Source: Cherax quadricarinatus (taxonomy: Eukaryota > Arthropoda > Malacostraca > Decapoda > Parastacidae). From it: a DNA stretch of 64,000 nucleotides. Of this stretch, positions 1 to 10,202 are shown one piece after another (positions within the stretch are counted from its first letter, which is position 1; every line of letters starts with the position of its first letter). The stretch covers positions 10,300,410 to 10,364,409 of the forward strand of contig NC_091293.1 in the NCBI RefSeq assembly GCF_038502225.1. The letters are read 5' to 3'. The position numbers and the translations under genes are program-made. The notes under the pieces were generated by a model that saw only the letters and a program-made list of their open reading frames with translations, was not told where the DNA came from and made no database searches.

Positions 1-2240
1 CTGAGCAGTTCAGACATTGAGGACATCACTTACGAGAGGCCCCTTGGAGCTAGCGATCACGTGGTTCTGAGTTTTGATTATATAATAGTTACAAGTGGAG
101 AAGGTAACAGGAATTGAATGGGAAAAGCCAAACTATAAAAGGGGGGACTACACAGGTATGAGGAACTTCCTGCAGGAGGTTCAGTGGGACAGAGAACTGA
201 TAGGAAAATCAGTAAACGAGATGATGGAATATGTAGCAACAAAGTGCAAGGAGGCAGAGGAAAGGTTTGTTCCCAAGGAAAACAGAAATAATAGGAAGAC
301 CAAAGCGAGTCCTTGGTTTACCTGAAGGTGTAGGGAGGCAAAAACTAAGTGCACCAGAGAATGGAAAAGGTACAGGAGGCAAAGGACCCAGGAAAATAAG
401 GAGATTAGTAGAAGAGCCAGAAACGAGTATGCACAGGTAAGGAGGGAGGCCCAGCGACAGTACGAAAACGACATAGCATTGAAAGTCAAATCTGACCCGA
501 AACTGCTGTATATCCACACTAGGAGGAAGACAACAGTCAAAGACCAGGCGATAAGGCTGAGGAAAGAAGGTGGAGAACTCACAAGAAACGATCAAGAGGT
601 GTGTGAGGAGCTCAAAAGAGATTCAAGGAAGTATTTACAGTGGAGACAGGAAGGCCTCTGGGGGGACAGACCAGATGGGGACACCAGCAAGGAATATACC
701 AACAAGTGTTGGACGACATACATACAGATGAGGAGGAGGTGAAGAAACTGCTAAGGGACATCGATACCTCAAAGGCAATGGGGCCGGACATCTCCCCGTG
801 GGTCCTTAGAGAGGGAGTGGACATGCTGTGCGTGCCACTTACCACAATCTTCAACACATCCCTGGAAACTGGGCAACTACCTGAGGTATGGAAGATGGCA
901 AATGTAGTTCCCATTTTTAAAAAAGGAGGCAGAAAAGAGGTACTTAACTATAGACCTGTGTCACTGACTTGTATAGTATGCAAAGTTATGTAGAAGATTA
1001 TCAGGAGGAGAGTGGTGGAACACCTGGAATGGAACAAGAGTATAAACGCCAACCAGCACGGATTCATGGAAGGCAAATCCTGTGTCACAAATCTCTGGAG
1101 TTTTATGATAAAGTAACAGAAGTAAGACACGAGAGAGAGGGGTGGGTTGATTTCATCTTCTTGGACTGCAAGAAGGCCTTTGACACAGTTTCTCACAAGA
1201 GATTAGTGCAGAAGCTAGAGGATCAGGTGCATATAACAGGAAGGGCACTGCAATGGATCAGAGAATACCTGACAGGGAGGCAACAGCGAGTCATGGTACG
1301 TAATGATGTATCACAGTGGGCACCTGTGACGAGCGGGGTCCCACAGGGGTCGGTCCTAGGACCAGTGCTATTTGTGGTATATGTGAACGACATGATGGAA
1401 GGGTTAGATTCAGAAGTGTCCCTGTTTGCAGACGATGTGAAGTTAATGAGGAGAATTAAATCTGATGAGGACCAGGCAGGACTTCAAAGAGACCTGGACA
1501 GACTGGACACCTGGTCCAGCAACTGGCTTCTCGAATTTAATCCTGCCAAATGCAAAGTCATGAAGATAGGGGAAGGGCACAGAAGACCGCAGACAGAGTA
1601 TAGGCTAGGTGGCTAAAGACTGCAAACCTCGCTCAAGGAGAAAGATCTTAGGGTGAGTATAACACCGAGCATGTCTCCGGAAGCACACATCAACCAGGTA
1701 ACTGCTGCAGCATATGGGCACCTGGCAAACCTGAGAGTAGCGTTCCGATACCTTAGTAAGGAATCGTTCAAGACACTGTACACCGTGTACGTCAGGCCCA
1801 TACTGGAGTATGCAGCACCTGTTTGGAACCCGCGCTTGATAAAGCACGTCAAGAAACTAGAGAAAGTGCAAAGGTTTGCGACAAGGTTAGTTTCAGAGCT
1901 AAGGGGAATGTCCTATGAAGGTAGGTTAAGGGAAATCGGCCTGACGACACTGGAGGACAGGAGGGCCAGGGGAGACATGATAACGACATATAAAATACTG
2001 CGCGGAATAGACAAGGTGGACAAAGACAGGATGTTCCAGGGAGGGGACACAGAAACAGGAGGTCACAATTGGAAGTTGAAGACTTAGATGAGCCAGAGAG
2101 ATATTAGGAAGTATTTCTTCAGTCATAGAGTTGTCAGGCAGTGGAATAGCCTAGAAAATGACGTAGTGGAGGCAGGAACCATACATAGTTTTAAGACGAG
2201 GTTTGATAAAGCTCATGGAGCAGGGAGAGAGAGGACCTAG
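1..2240 (+). pseudogene. LINE-A ORF2 remnant (endonuclease end, reverse transcriptase)
   Basis: This is the decayed ORF2 of LINE-A, which in intact elements makes the endonuclease and reverse transcriptase that copy the element RNA into a nicked target. The coding signal hops between frames: about 1-95, 95-325, 479-742, 640-993, 969-1616, 1653-2087 and on to a stop at 2238-2240. Visible motifs are FIFLDCKKAFDT, GVPQGSVLGPVLF and the catalytic FADD (1425-1436). The C-terminal region carries the conserved LEYAAPVWNP segment. In-frame stops and several frameshifts mean no full-length protein can be made. The start is missing because the element runs off the window. Confidence 0.88.
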
Positions 2241-2332
2241 TAGCAACCGGTGAAGAGGCGGGGCCAGGAGCTAAGACTTGACCCCTGTAACCACAAATAG
2301 ATGAGTACAAATAGGTGAGTACTAAGTAGCTG
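1..2332 (+). mobile_element. LINE-A copy 1, non-LTR retrotransposon, 5' end outside window
   Basis: This is a non-LTR retrotransposon entering from the left edge. The first 95 bases translate to the end of an apurinic-type endonuclease (motif SDHVVLSFDY), and a reverse transcriptase with the core FADD follows. After the coding part come about 90 bases ending in short direct repeats of the type GGTGAGTAC, the usual 3' tail style of CR1/L2/Jockey-like LINEs. A second copy of the same family lies at 3401-4468 on the other strand and shares this tail. The clade within the CR1/Jockey superfamily is not resolved by eye. Confidence 0.88.
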
Positions 2333-2364
2333 CACTTACCTAGGTTGATTTTAGTGACCTGATA

Positions 2365-2487
2365 AATATATATATATATATATATATAGAGGTGGATAAA
2401 AAGGCTTCAAGGAAGAATATTTGGATTTCTTCCTGAAGCCATTTGAATATTCCACTTCCCCTGTGTGTATATATATATATATATATA
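2365..2487. repeat. Imperfect palindrome between two TA tracts
   Basis: TA tracts at about 2365-2389 and 2469-2487 flank some 75 bases that fold on themselves. GGCTTCAAGGAAG near 2404 pairs with CTTCCTGAAGCC near 2429, with one bulged base, and GGTGGA near 2392 pairs loosely with TCCACTTC near 2451. This could be a small TA-target fold-back element or a cruciform formed by a decayed repeat. Confidence 0.5.
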
Positions 2488-2490
2488 TCT

Positions 2491-2745
2491 ATCCCGTATG
2501 TGAGGCTGTGTCCATCTGTGAGTGTCGCCATCTGTCTCTGAGTCTGCGTCCATCTGTTATGAGTTTGTTTACAAATGCCTCCGAATCTGTGCCTGTGTGT
2601 GATTCTGTGAGTACATATGTCCGTCTGTACGTGAGTTTCTGTCCGTCTGTATGTGAGTCTGTCCGTCTGTGCGTGTGAGTCTGTATGTGAGTCTGTCCGT
2701 CTGTGTGTGTGAGTCTGTCCGTCTGTATGTGAGTTTGCCTGTGTT
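2491..2745. repeat. Degenerate GTCTGT/GTGAGT simple-sequence tract
   Basis: The tract is irregular, with words such as GTCTGTCCGTCTGTATGTGA repeated with drift. A similar tract at 9650-9800 runs into the acceptor of kinase exon A. A T run follows at about 2828-2845. No coding signal is credible; the open frames are repeat shadows. Confidence 0.7.
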
Positions 2746-2845
2746 ACAAAATGGCGATATCTATTAATTATAGACAACTCTAGAGAATACTTGAAGGTCT
2801 GCCCCTCTAGCATTCAATCTGTTTCTGTTTTTTTTTTTTTTTTTT

Positions 2846-3073
2846 GTAACAAGTAAGTATTCTGGTCCAGTTATTTAAAATTATGATAAATTTTAATATT
2901 GCTTTAGGACTGCAACTGATAGGATACTAACGAAATAAACATTGAGAAGTTTATTAAGAAAGTTGTCTAGGTGGACAAAATCAAAGTAAATGAATTCGAC
3001 ATAATATATTACATAAGCTGCTACACTTCTCTTGTAGTAATATAGTGCTGACGGCACCTTTTATTATCAGTAT
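2846..3073. other. AT-rich unique sequence
   Basis: I see no gene, motif or repeat in this short AT-rich stretch between the poly-T run and the GT-bearing tandem repeat. Confidence 0.5.
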
Positions 3074-3128
3074 GAGGCTTAAGTACCGTCTGTGACGTCA
3101 TTATTATTAATTGTACTAGTATATACAA

Positions 3129-3206
<78 letters not shown>

Positions 3207-3257
3207 CTTAAGTACCGTCTGGTACGTCGTCATCATTAATTATACTAGTATATACAA

Positions 3258-3327
<70 letters not shown>

Positions 3328-3400
3328 CTTAAGTACCGTCTGGTACGTCGTCATCATTAATTATACTAGTATATACAAGTGCGTGTGTGTGTGTGTGTGT
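3074..3400. repeat. Tandem repeat, 121-129-bp unit with long GT tract
   Basis: Copies start at GAGGCTTAAGTACCGTC at 3074, 3203 and 3324. Each has about 60 bases of unique sequence followed by a long GT run. The third copy is cut in its GT run at 3400 by LINE-A copy 2, and a GT run resumes at 4469. Confidence 0.9.
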
Positions 3401-4468
3401 ACTCACCTAGTTGTACTCACCTAGTTGAGGTTGCGGGGGTCGAGTCCGAGCTCCTGGCCCCGCCTCTTCACTGATCGCTACTAGGTCACTCTCCCTGAGC
3501 CGTGAGCTTTATCATACCTCTGCTTAAAGCTATGTATGGATCCTGCCTCCACTACATCGCTTCCCAAACTATTCCACTTACTGACTACTCTGTGGCTGAA
3601 GAAATACTTCCTAACATCCCTATGATTCATCTGTGTCTTCAGCTTCCAACTGTGTCCCCTTGTTACTGTGTCCAATCTCTGGAACATCCTGTCTTTGTCC
3701 ACCTTGTCAATTCCTCTCAGTATTTTGTATGTCGTTATCATGTCCCCCTATCTCTCCTGTCCTCCAGTGTCGTCAGGTTGATTTCCCTTAACCTCTCCTC
3801 GTAGGACATACCTCTTAGCTCTGGGACTAGTCTTGTTGCGAACCTTTGCACTTTCTCTAGTTTCTTCACTTGCTTGGCTAGGTGTGGGTTCCAAACTGGT
3901 GCCGCATACTCCAATATGGGCCTAACGTACACGGTGTACAGGGTCCTGAACGATTCCTTATTAAGATGTCGGAATGCTGTTCTGAGGTTTGCTAGGCGCC
4001 CATATGCTGCAGCAGTTATTTGGTTGATGTGCGCTTCAGGAGATGTGCCTGGTGTTATACTCACCCCAAGATCTTTTTCCTTGAGTGAGGTTTGTAGTCT
4101 CTGACCCCCTAGACTGTACTCCGTCTGCGGCCTTCTTTGCCCTTCCCCGATCTTCATGACTTTGCACTTGGTGGGATTGAACTCCAGGAGCCAATTGCTG
4201 GACCAGGTCTGCAGCCTGTCCAGATCCCTTTGTAGTTCTGCCTGGTCTTCGATCGAGTGAATTCTTCTCATCAACTTCACGTCATCTGCAAACAGGGACA
4301 CCTCAGAGTCTATTCCTTCCGTCATGTCGTTCACAAATACCAGAAACAGCACTGGTCCTAGGACTGACCCCTGCGGGACCCCGCTGGTCACAGGTGCCCA
4401 CTCTGACACCTCGCCACGTACCATGACTCGCTGCTGTCTTCCTGACAAGTATTCCCTGATCCATTGTA
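3401..4468 (-). mobile_element. LINE-A copy 2, 5'-truncated, inserted in a GT microsatellite
   Basis: The LINE-A 3' end is at 3401, where the direct repeats ACTCACCTAGTTGT appear as the reverse complement of the tail. The element is truncated within the reverse transcriptase at about 4468. GT repeats lie immediately on both sides, so the insertion went into the microsatellite and the target duplication cannot be separated from it. The length of about 1.07 kb is typical of aborted reverse transcription. Confidence 0.9.
3450..4467 (-). pseudogene. LINE-A copy 2 reverse transcriptase fragment
   Basis: This is the C-terminal part of ORF2 on the minus strand. It reads from the segment before GVPQGSVLGPVLF through the catalytic FADD (4282-4293) and the LEYAAPVWNP segment down to about 3490. 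It is open in two overlapping pieces, 4448-3738 and 3741-3481, which differ by a frame, so one indel near 3740 is the main lesion. It lacks the endonuclease and the N-terminal half of the reverse transcriptase. The 76-residue segment repeated in copy 1 shows clear family identity. It is a dead copy with no expected product. Confidence 0.85.
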
Positions 4469-4474
4469 GTGTGT

Positions 4475-4553
<79 letters not shown>
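4469..4553. repeat. GT dinucleotide microsatellite
   Basis: This is a nearly pure GT run, the continuation of the tract interrupted by LINE-A copy 2. Confidence 0.95.
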
Positions 4554-4555
<2 letters not shown>

Positions 4556-5214
4556 CAAAGTTGTTTATGTCTCAGTAAGACTAGACTCGACTTAGACTTA
4601 AACAGTAACTGACTAAACGTCCTCAAATAATCTATCTTCTTGACCAACAAGGTAATCAAAATAGCTTGCTTGAACAATAAGACGATTATTATTATTATTA
4701 TAATCAAAAAGAAGCGCTAAGCCACAAGGGCTATACAGCAACAATAAGACGAATGATTCGCCGAACAACAATAATGTAACAAGAGGCAGCACAGCGTCAG
4801 GAACAAGGAGACATAATAACAACCCTAACTGGGGACCATCAGCAGATCCTCCATAAAAGTCATAAAACTCCCTTATTAATGTATCTAAGTTCAGCATAAC
4901 CAAATCCCCGACTACAACAGTGGGTAGATGCCACAAAATAGATCCGCAGCAGTAGTTTGGCACCTGAGTTGACTTAAGAGTCTCAGTACAAAACACAACC
5001 TCAGTAAAACGTCATAAATCACTAAGTCTGAACTATGCTCTGTAAACAAAGTTACAAAGACTTACGAGTTGTATGTTCCAACTCACCATCGAAACCACAT
5101 TCTACCAAAACAGTCTAAATAACGAACAAACAGCCAGAAGCAAGAAAGATGGAGAAATAGGTGCTGGTCGAGCAAAGACCAGCATTGGAAAGAGAACAAG
5201 TTTTCGACAACAGG
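4554..5214. other. Mostly unique sequence upstream of the 46-bp array
   Basis: No exon-like or RNA-gene signal is seen. The stretch contains the 54-bp retroposon at 4686-4739. The last bases before 5215 hold fragments resembling the array unit (GACCAGCA near 5175). Confidence 0.5.
4686..4739 (-). mobile_element. Tiny tRNA-like retroposon with TTA tail and target duplication
   Basis: The 54-bp insert reads on the minus strand as a head of about 38 bases containing TGGCTTAGCGC (A-box-like), then GATTATAA and an ATA-repeat tail. It is flanked by perfect 13-base direct repeats AACAATAAGACGA (4673-4685 and 4740-4752). A second copy with its own target duplication is at 31224-31284. Head, simple tail and target duplications together indicate LINE-mobilised retroposition. 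It is far shorter than usual SINEs. Confidence 0.8.
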
Positions 5215-6042
5215 TGTGATCATGTGACTCTCCTGTGCTGACCAGCAAGGCGCCAGCTGGTGTGATCATGTGACTCTCCTGTGTTGACCAGCAAGGCGCC
5301 AGCTGGTGTGATCATGTGACTCTCCTGTGCTGACCAGCAAGGCGCCAGCTGGTGTGATCATGTGACTCTCCTGTGCTGACCAGCAAGGCGCCAGCTGATG
5401 TGATCATGTGACTCTCCTGTGCTGACCAGCAAGGCGCCAGCTGGTGTGATCATGTGACTCTCCTGTGCTGACCAGCAAGGCGCCAGCTGGTGTGATCATG
5501 TGACTCTCCTGTGCTGACCAGCAAGGCGCCAGCTGGTGTGATCATGTGACTCTCCTGTGCTGACCAGCAAGGCGCCAGCTGGTGTGATCATGTGACTCTC
5601 CTGTGCTGACCAGCAAGGCGCCAGCTGGTGTGATCATGTGACTCTCCTGTGCTGACCAGCAAGGCGCCAGCTGGTGTGATCATGTGACTCTCCTGTGCTG
5701 ACCAGCAAGGCGCCAGCTGGTGTGATCATGTGACTCTCCTGTGCTGACCAGCAAGGCGCCAGCTGGTGTGATCATGTGACTCTCCTGTGCTGACCAGCAA
5801 GGCGCCAGCTGGTGTGATCATGTGACTCTCCTGTGCTGACCAGCAAGGCGCCAGCTGGTGTGATCATGTGACTCTCCTGTGCTGACCAGCAAGGCGCCAG
5901 CTGGTGTGATCATGTGACTCTCCTGTGCTGACCAGCAAGGCGCCAGCTGGTGTGATCATGTGACTCTCCTGTGCTGACCAGCAAGGCGCCAGCTGGTGTG
6001 ATCATGTGACTCTCCTGTGCTGACCAGCAAGGCGCCAGCTAG
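5215..6042. repeat. 46-bp minisatellite, 18 copies
   Basis: The unit starts TGTGATCATGTGACTCTCCT and ends GGCGCCAGCTGG. The span is exactly 18 x 46 bases. Copies are almost identical, and the few differences (for example GTTGACC in the second copy and AGCTGATG in the fourth) suggest recent amplification. No spacers of varying sequence are present. Confidence 0.97.
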
Positions 6043-6309
6043 TAAACAAGCGAGGTGATAGTTACCTAAGTAGTTTGCCAATGCGGACAGCCAACCACAA
6101 CTCTCAAATCAATCAGTCAATCAATCAATCAAGTTTATTCTCCATAAGGATTACAATGGGGGGTTTACAGATTTTGGATATTGTGTAGTTTACATGTAAT
6201 AAAATACTAATAACAGAGGGGGCCACTAGAACACCTAGCATGGCTAGGCATTTCGGGCAAACTTAGATTAATTCTTAACCCTAACTTATTACAAATTATG
6301 GAATAAGTT

Positions 6310-6395
6310 GACTAAATACTAAGTGACTAAATACTAAGTGACTAAATACTAAGTGACTAAATACTAAGTGACTAAATACTAAGTGACTAAATACT
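6310..6395. repeat. 15-bp tandem repeat in the LINE-B 3' UTR
   Basis: About six copies of GACTAAATACTAAGT. The other LINE-B copies do not show this expansion, so it arose in this copy. Confidence 0.9.
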
Positions 6396-6586
6396 AGTTA
6401 GTAAGTTTAGCAATGTGAATGCTTTTGTTTTGGAACAATACATAGTTTATATATTGGACTATCACAGGCAAACTTATGACTAGTTAGGAATCATTATTTT
6501 AAGATTAAGATTCGTATTTCCGTACTTATAGTCAAATGGGTGAGTGAGGGAGTGTAATTGTGAACCACCAGGTGGTTATCATGTAG

Positions 6587-9450
6587 TTAGTTGTTGGGGT
6601 GTATCAGGAAGATAAGATGTTTTCTAACTGTATTTTTGAAAGTGATGAATGTGTCTGCAGTTCTAGAGTTTTCAGGTAGGGTGTTCCAGATTTTAGGGCC
6701 TTTGAAATACAATGAATTTTTGTAAAGGTTTAGTCTGACACAGGGAATGTCGTAGAGATGCTTGTGTCTGGTATTATGCCTGTGGGTCCTGTCACAAATA
6801 TCAAGAAAGCGTTTTAGGTCAAGGTTAATATTAGAATTTAAGGTCCTGTATATGTAGATTGCACAGTAGTAAGTGTGGATGTTCTGAACAGGGAGTAAGT
6901 TTAGATCTATGAAGAGTGGGGGGTGTGTTGCCAGGGATGGGATTTAGTGATTATTCTCACTGTGGCTTTTTGTTGGGTTATTATTGGCTTTAGGTGAGTT
7001 GCTGCAGTTGATCCCCAAGCACAAATAGCATAGGTGAGGTATGGATAAATGAGTGAATGGTATAGTGTGAGAAGGGCATTTTGCGGCATGTAGTATCATA
7101 TCTTGGAGAGGATCCCAACTGTTTTGGATACGTTTTTTGTTATGTGTTGGATATGGGTGCTGAAATTCAGGTTGTTGTTGAGGATTGTGCCTTCATTATG
7201 TCTGGCAATTAGAGTGTTGTCGATCTTGATGTTAAGTTGCGCAACACCTGCTCTGCAACCAAACATAATATAGTAGGTTTTTTCAGTGTTAAGTGCAAGT
7301 TTGTTGGTTGTCATCCAAGTCGACATTTTGAGCAGCTCCTCATTAACAATGGTGTTGTGGGTGGCAAGACTAGGGTGAGAGATGATATAAGTGGTGTCGT
7401 CAGCAAAGAGAATGGGTTTCAGGTGTTGGGATATGTTTGGAAGATCATTGATGTAAATGAGGAAGTGCAGAGGCCCAAGGACACTTCCCTGCGGAACTCC
7501 AGTATCAAGTGGCCGTATTGATGAGGCTGTGTCTTTAATGGTGACGTACTGATACCTGTTAGTGAGGTAGGATTTAAAATATGCAAGCGCATGGCCTCTT
7601 ATACCATAATGGTCAAGTTTGTGGAGTAGGATGCCGTGGTCTACTGTGTCAAAAGCTTTTCTTAGGTCAATAAAAATTCCTAGCGGATATTCCTTATTTT
7701 TCAATGCTGTGTAAAGCAGATCTAGCATTTTTACAATTGCATCATTAGTGTTTTTATTTTTCCTGAATCCAAATTGGCAAGGGTTGAGTATGTTTTTTGC
7801 CGTTATAAATGCATATTGTCTCCTGTGCACGAGTTTCTCGAAGATTTTGGATAGCAATGGTAAGTTTGATATTGGTCTATAGTTGTTTTCATCAGTCAGG
7901 TCACCACCTTTATGTATTGGTGTAATCCTTGCTGTCTTGAGTAGTGTCAGGAAAGTGCTAGTTTCTAGTGACTTGTTAAAAAGTAATGAAATAGCATGCG
8001 GAAGGACATGGGCTGCTTGCTTGTACAATAATGGTGGGACATGAGACAGATTCCCTGAGTTATTTTTAAGTGACTATAATCTCGGTGGCTTCGGTGGGCT
8101 CAGTTGGTACAAGATAGAAGGAATCTGGGAAATTCCCATCTAGGTAATCCCCGGCATGGGCGTTGGTACGTGGAATTTTACTGGCAAGATTAGATCCTAT
8201 GGTTGAGAAGAAGTCGTTTATCTTGTTAGCTGTATCAGTGGGATGCAGTGGTGTTTCTTGAGGTTTAGTTAGGACAATATTCTTGTTTTTTTTTCAGTTT
8301 GTGGGTCCCCAGAATTTGGGAGAGTGCTTTCCAGGTCTTTTTTTTATATCTCCTCTTGTGTCAGTGAATCTGCTGGAGTAGTACAGTTGTTTGGCTTTCT
8401 TTATTAATTTGGTGAGAACTGTTGAATATTGTTTAAGAATATCTTTGTGTATTAAGCCCTGTCTATATTGCTTTTCATATTGGTGTTTCTTATCAATGGA
8501 TTTCAGAATGCTGCTGGTTAGCCATGGGCAACCGAGCCGTTCATTCGTGATCTGTTTCGTTTTTATAGGACAATGTTTGTTGTATAGTCTAAGTAATTTA
8601 TTAAGAAAAATGTCTGTCCAATCGTCAATACCATTGGCCTTGGAGAATTCTGTAGGCCAATCAACAGTCTCTAGGTCAGCTGTGAACTTCCTTATTGAGG
8701 CCTCGTTATGGAGTCTAAATGAAACTTTGTTGTATTCGAGTGGTGGTTTACTAATGTTTGTTAAGAGAAAGGTTGGGTAGTGGTCTGTAGTGCTGTCTGT
8801 GATTATCCCTGATTTAAGGGGGGCTAGTATATTGGTCCATATGTGGTCTATTATAGTTGCACTTGTCTCAGTCAGCCTGGTTGGTTTAGTTATTGTTGGC
8901 ATGAGAAGTGTGTTGTTCATATTGTTGATGAAATCAGTTACAGGCTGATCATCTAGTAGGTCAAGGTTGATATTGAAGTCTCCAGCTAAGAGAAGGTGGT
9001 GCTTGTTCATTTGTCTGTTTGTTATTAGAGCCTTTAATTTCTCACTGAAATTTGGGATGTTTGTGTGGGGTATTCGGTAAATGGCACCGATTGTTATAGG
9101 AGTCTTCAGTTTTTTTACAGTAAAATTAGCAAAAATGTATTCCCCATATTCATCACTAAAACAAGTGGTGCTAATACAAGATAGCTGGTTAAAGTAATAG
9201 ACTGCAGTACCACCCCCAACTTGGTATGGTCTGCAGTTGTGGATTGCTGTGTATCCTGGTAGAGGGTAGATATCTACTGTGTCCTGCTTAAGCCAGGTCT
9301 CAGTAAGAAAAATGCAGAAGGGTGTCTTTAGCGACTCAAGGAGTGCCAGGAGGTCATCATAGTGCTTGCTTAAGGACCTGATGTTGTAGTTAAGAACTGA
9401 TAGACTTTTAGCACTGTTTAGGGTAGTGTTCGCTTGTGATGCTGTGTAAT
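6587..9450 (-). pseudogene. LINE-B copy 1 ORF2 (endonuclease and reverse transcriptase), broken
   Basis: Read on the minus strand, this is an exonuclease-endonuclease-phosphatase type endonuclease followed by a reverse transcriptase. Endonuclease motifs AGDFNINL and TDHYPTF lie in the open piece 9010-8294. Reverse transcriptase motifs IDLRKAFDTVDH, GVPQGSVLGP and FADDTT (near 7394-7410) lie in 8028-7096, and a further C-terminal piece is 7089-6907. The predicted stop is at 6587-6589. Frameshifts near 8290, 8040 and 7095 break the frame. The + strand copy shows what the uninterrupted layout looks like. No product is expected. Confidence 0.88.
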
Positions 9451-9480
9451 AAAGGCAGTTACTTTCCAGTGAGCACAGTG

Positions 9481-9804
9481 AAGTGTAAATGTTTCATCCT
9501 ACCTAATGACATTGCTAAGTCAAATTATAATATAAAATAAGATATTTTCATTTTAGCTAATAATGAAAATATCAGCAATATAAAATTATATGATAGACAA
9601 TATACATCAAATGCACATTATTTACAGTGGGCCCCATTCAGGGGGCGAAATAGTGTGTCTGTGTCTGTGTATGAGTCTGTGCCCGTCTGTATGTATGTCT
9701 GCGCCTGTCTGTCTAAGAGTTTGTGTACATCTTTCTCAGTAAATCTGTTAACAAATGTCTGTAAGTCTGTGGTAAACCGTCAGTGAGTCTGTCTCTCTTC
9801 ACAG
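9481..9804. other. AT-rich intron end and GTCTGT tract before kinase exon A
   Basis: 9481-9640 is AT-rich with no features. From about 9645 a GTCTGT/GTGAGT simple tract runs up to the splice acceptor at 9803-9804, which has a good pyrimidine tract (TCTGTCTCTCTTCACAG). Confidence 0.6.
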
Positions 9805-9909
9805 CCTGGGCAGGACTCCCTTCCCTGGTGTGGTGTTCGACAAGAACTTTATCAAGTTCCTGGAGGAAGGACATAGAATGGAACAACCTAAGTTCTCCAC
9901 GCGAGCACT
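9805..9909 (+). CDS. Pvr: Receptor tyrosine kinase exon A (kinase C-lobe), Pvr-like
   Basis: A 105-bp exon preceded by CTCTCTTCACAG and followed by the donor GTAAGT (9910-9915). After one base finishing the previous codon it reads LGRTPFPGVVFDKNF, then IKFLEEGHRMEQPKFSTRA, ending with two bases of a Leu codon. G-x-TPFPGV followed by an LxxGxRMxxP helix is the C-lobe signature (subdomains IX to X) of receptor tyrosine kinases, which phosphorylate tyrosines at the plasma membrane after ligand binding. Exon B completes the Leu codon and continues the domain. Both flanking introns are phase 2. The catalytic loop and DFG exons must lie left of the window. Class III/V (PDGFR/VEGFR, arthropod Pvr) is the best fit. 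FGFR- or Torso-like kinases are less likely alternatives. Confidence 0.85.
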
Positions 9910-10202
9910 GTAAGTTCTCCAGGATAATTAAGTTCATTTCAGCTCTCTAAGTTGTCCATGGCAGCTTTCTAAGTGGTTCATGGCAGCTCTCTAAACCCAT
10001 GACGACTCTTATAAGTTCTTCAGTGAAACTTTTTATAATTTTATCAAGCTCGGGAGTTCAGGTTTCAGCAATTTTAATAAATAAATGTATGACTAGACTG
10101 GAAAAATAATTATAACGACAATAAACTCACGATCTATCGCAGTAAACAACTGTCAACCAACAACATGACAATGGCCCGGGATTCGAACCGTGGGAAGTCA
10201 CA
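9910..10202 (+). other. Start of intron A-B with short imperfect repeats
   Basis: The donor GTAAGTTCTCCA resembles the exon word TAAGTTCTCCA 22 bases upstream. At about 9936-9990 lie two to three copies of a 24-base unit containing CATGGCAGCT and TCTAAG. The segment 10120-10200 holds a minus-strand B-box, listed separately. Confidence 0.6.
10120..10202 (-). mobile_element. Possible tRNA-like SINE remnant
   Basis: On the minus strand 10189-10179 reads GGTTCGAATCC, a perfect pol III B-box, within CCCACGGTTCGAATCCCGGG. No A-box is visible, because the 27-bp array begins where it should be. It may be a partner of the SINE at 11319-11440 in inverted orientation. Confidence 0.4.

Larger units (their letters stand above)
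6107..9480 (-). mobile_element. LINE-B copy 1, nearly full-length non-LTR retrotransposon
   Basis: A second LINE family on the minus strand. The 3' end is at about 6107 with an AATC-repeat tail, followed inward by GAATAAACTTG, a UTR of about 480 bases and then ORF2. A homologous copy on the + strand is at 37230-40884, and a 3'-end fragment is at 21745-22129. The 5' limit is set where similarity to the + copy fades, near 9480. Confidence 0.88.

Noticed and set aside
5215..6042. CRISPR-like array
   Set aside because: All 46-base units are almost identical with no variable spacers, the genome is eukaryotic, and no cas genes are present.
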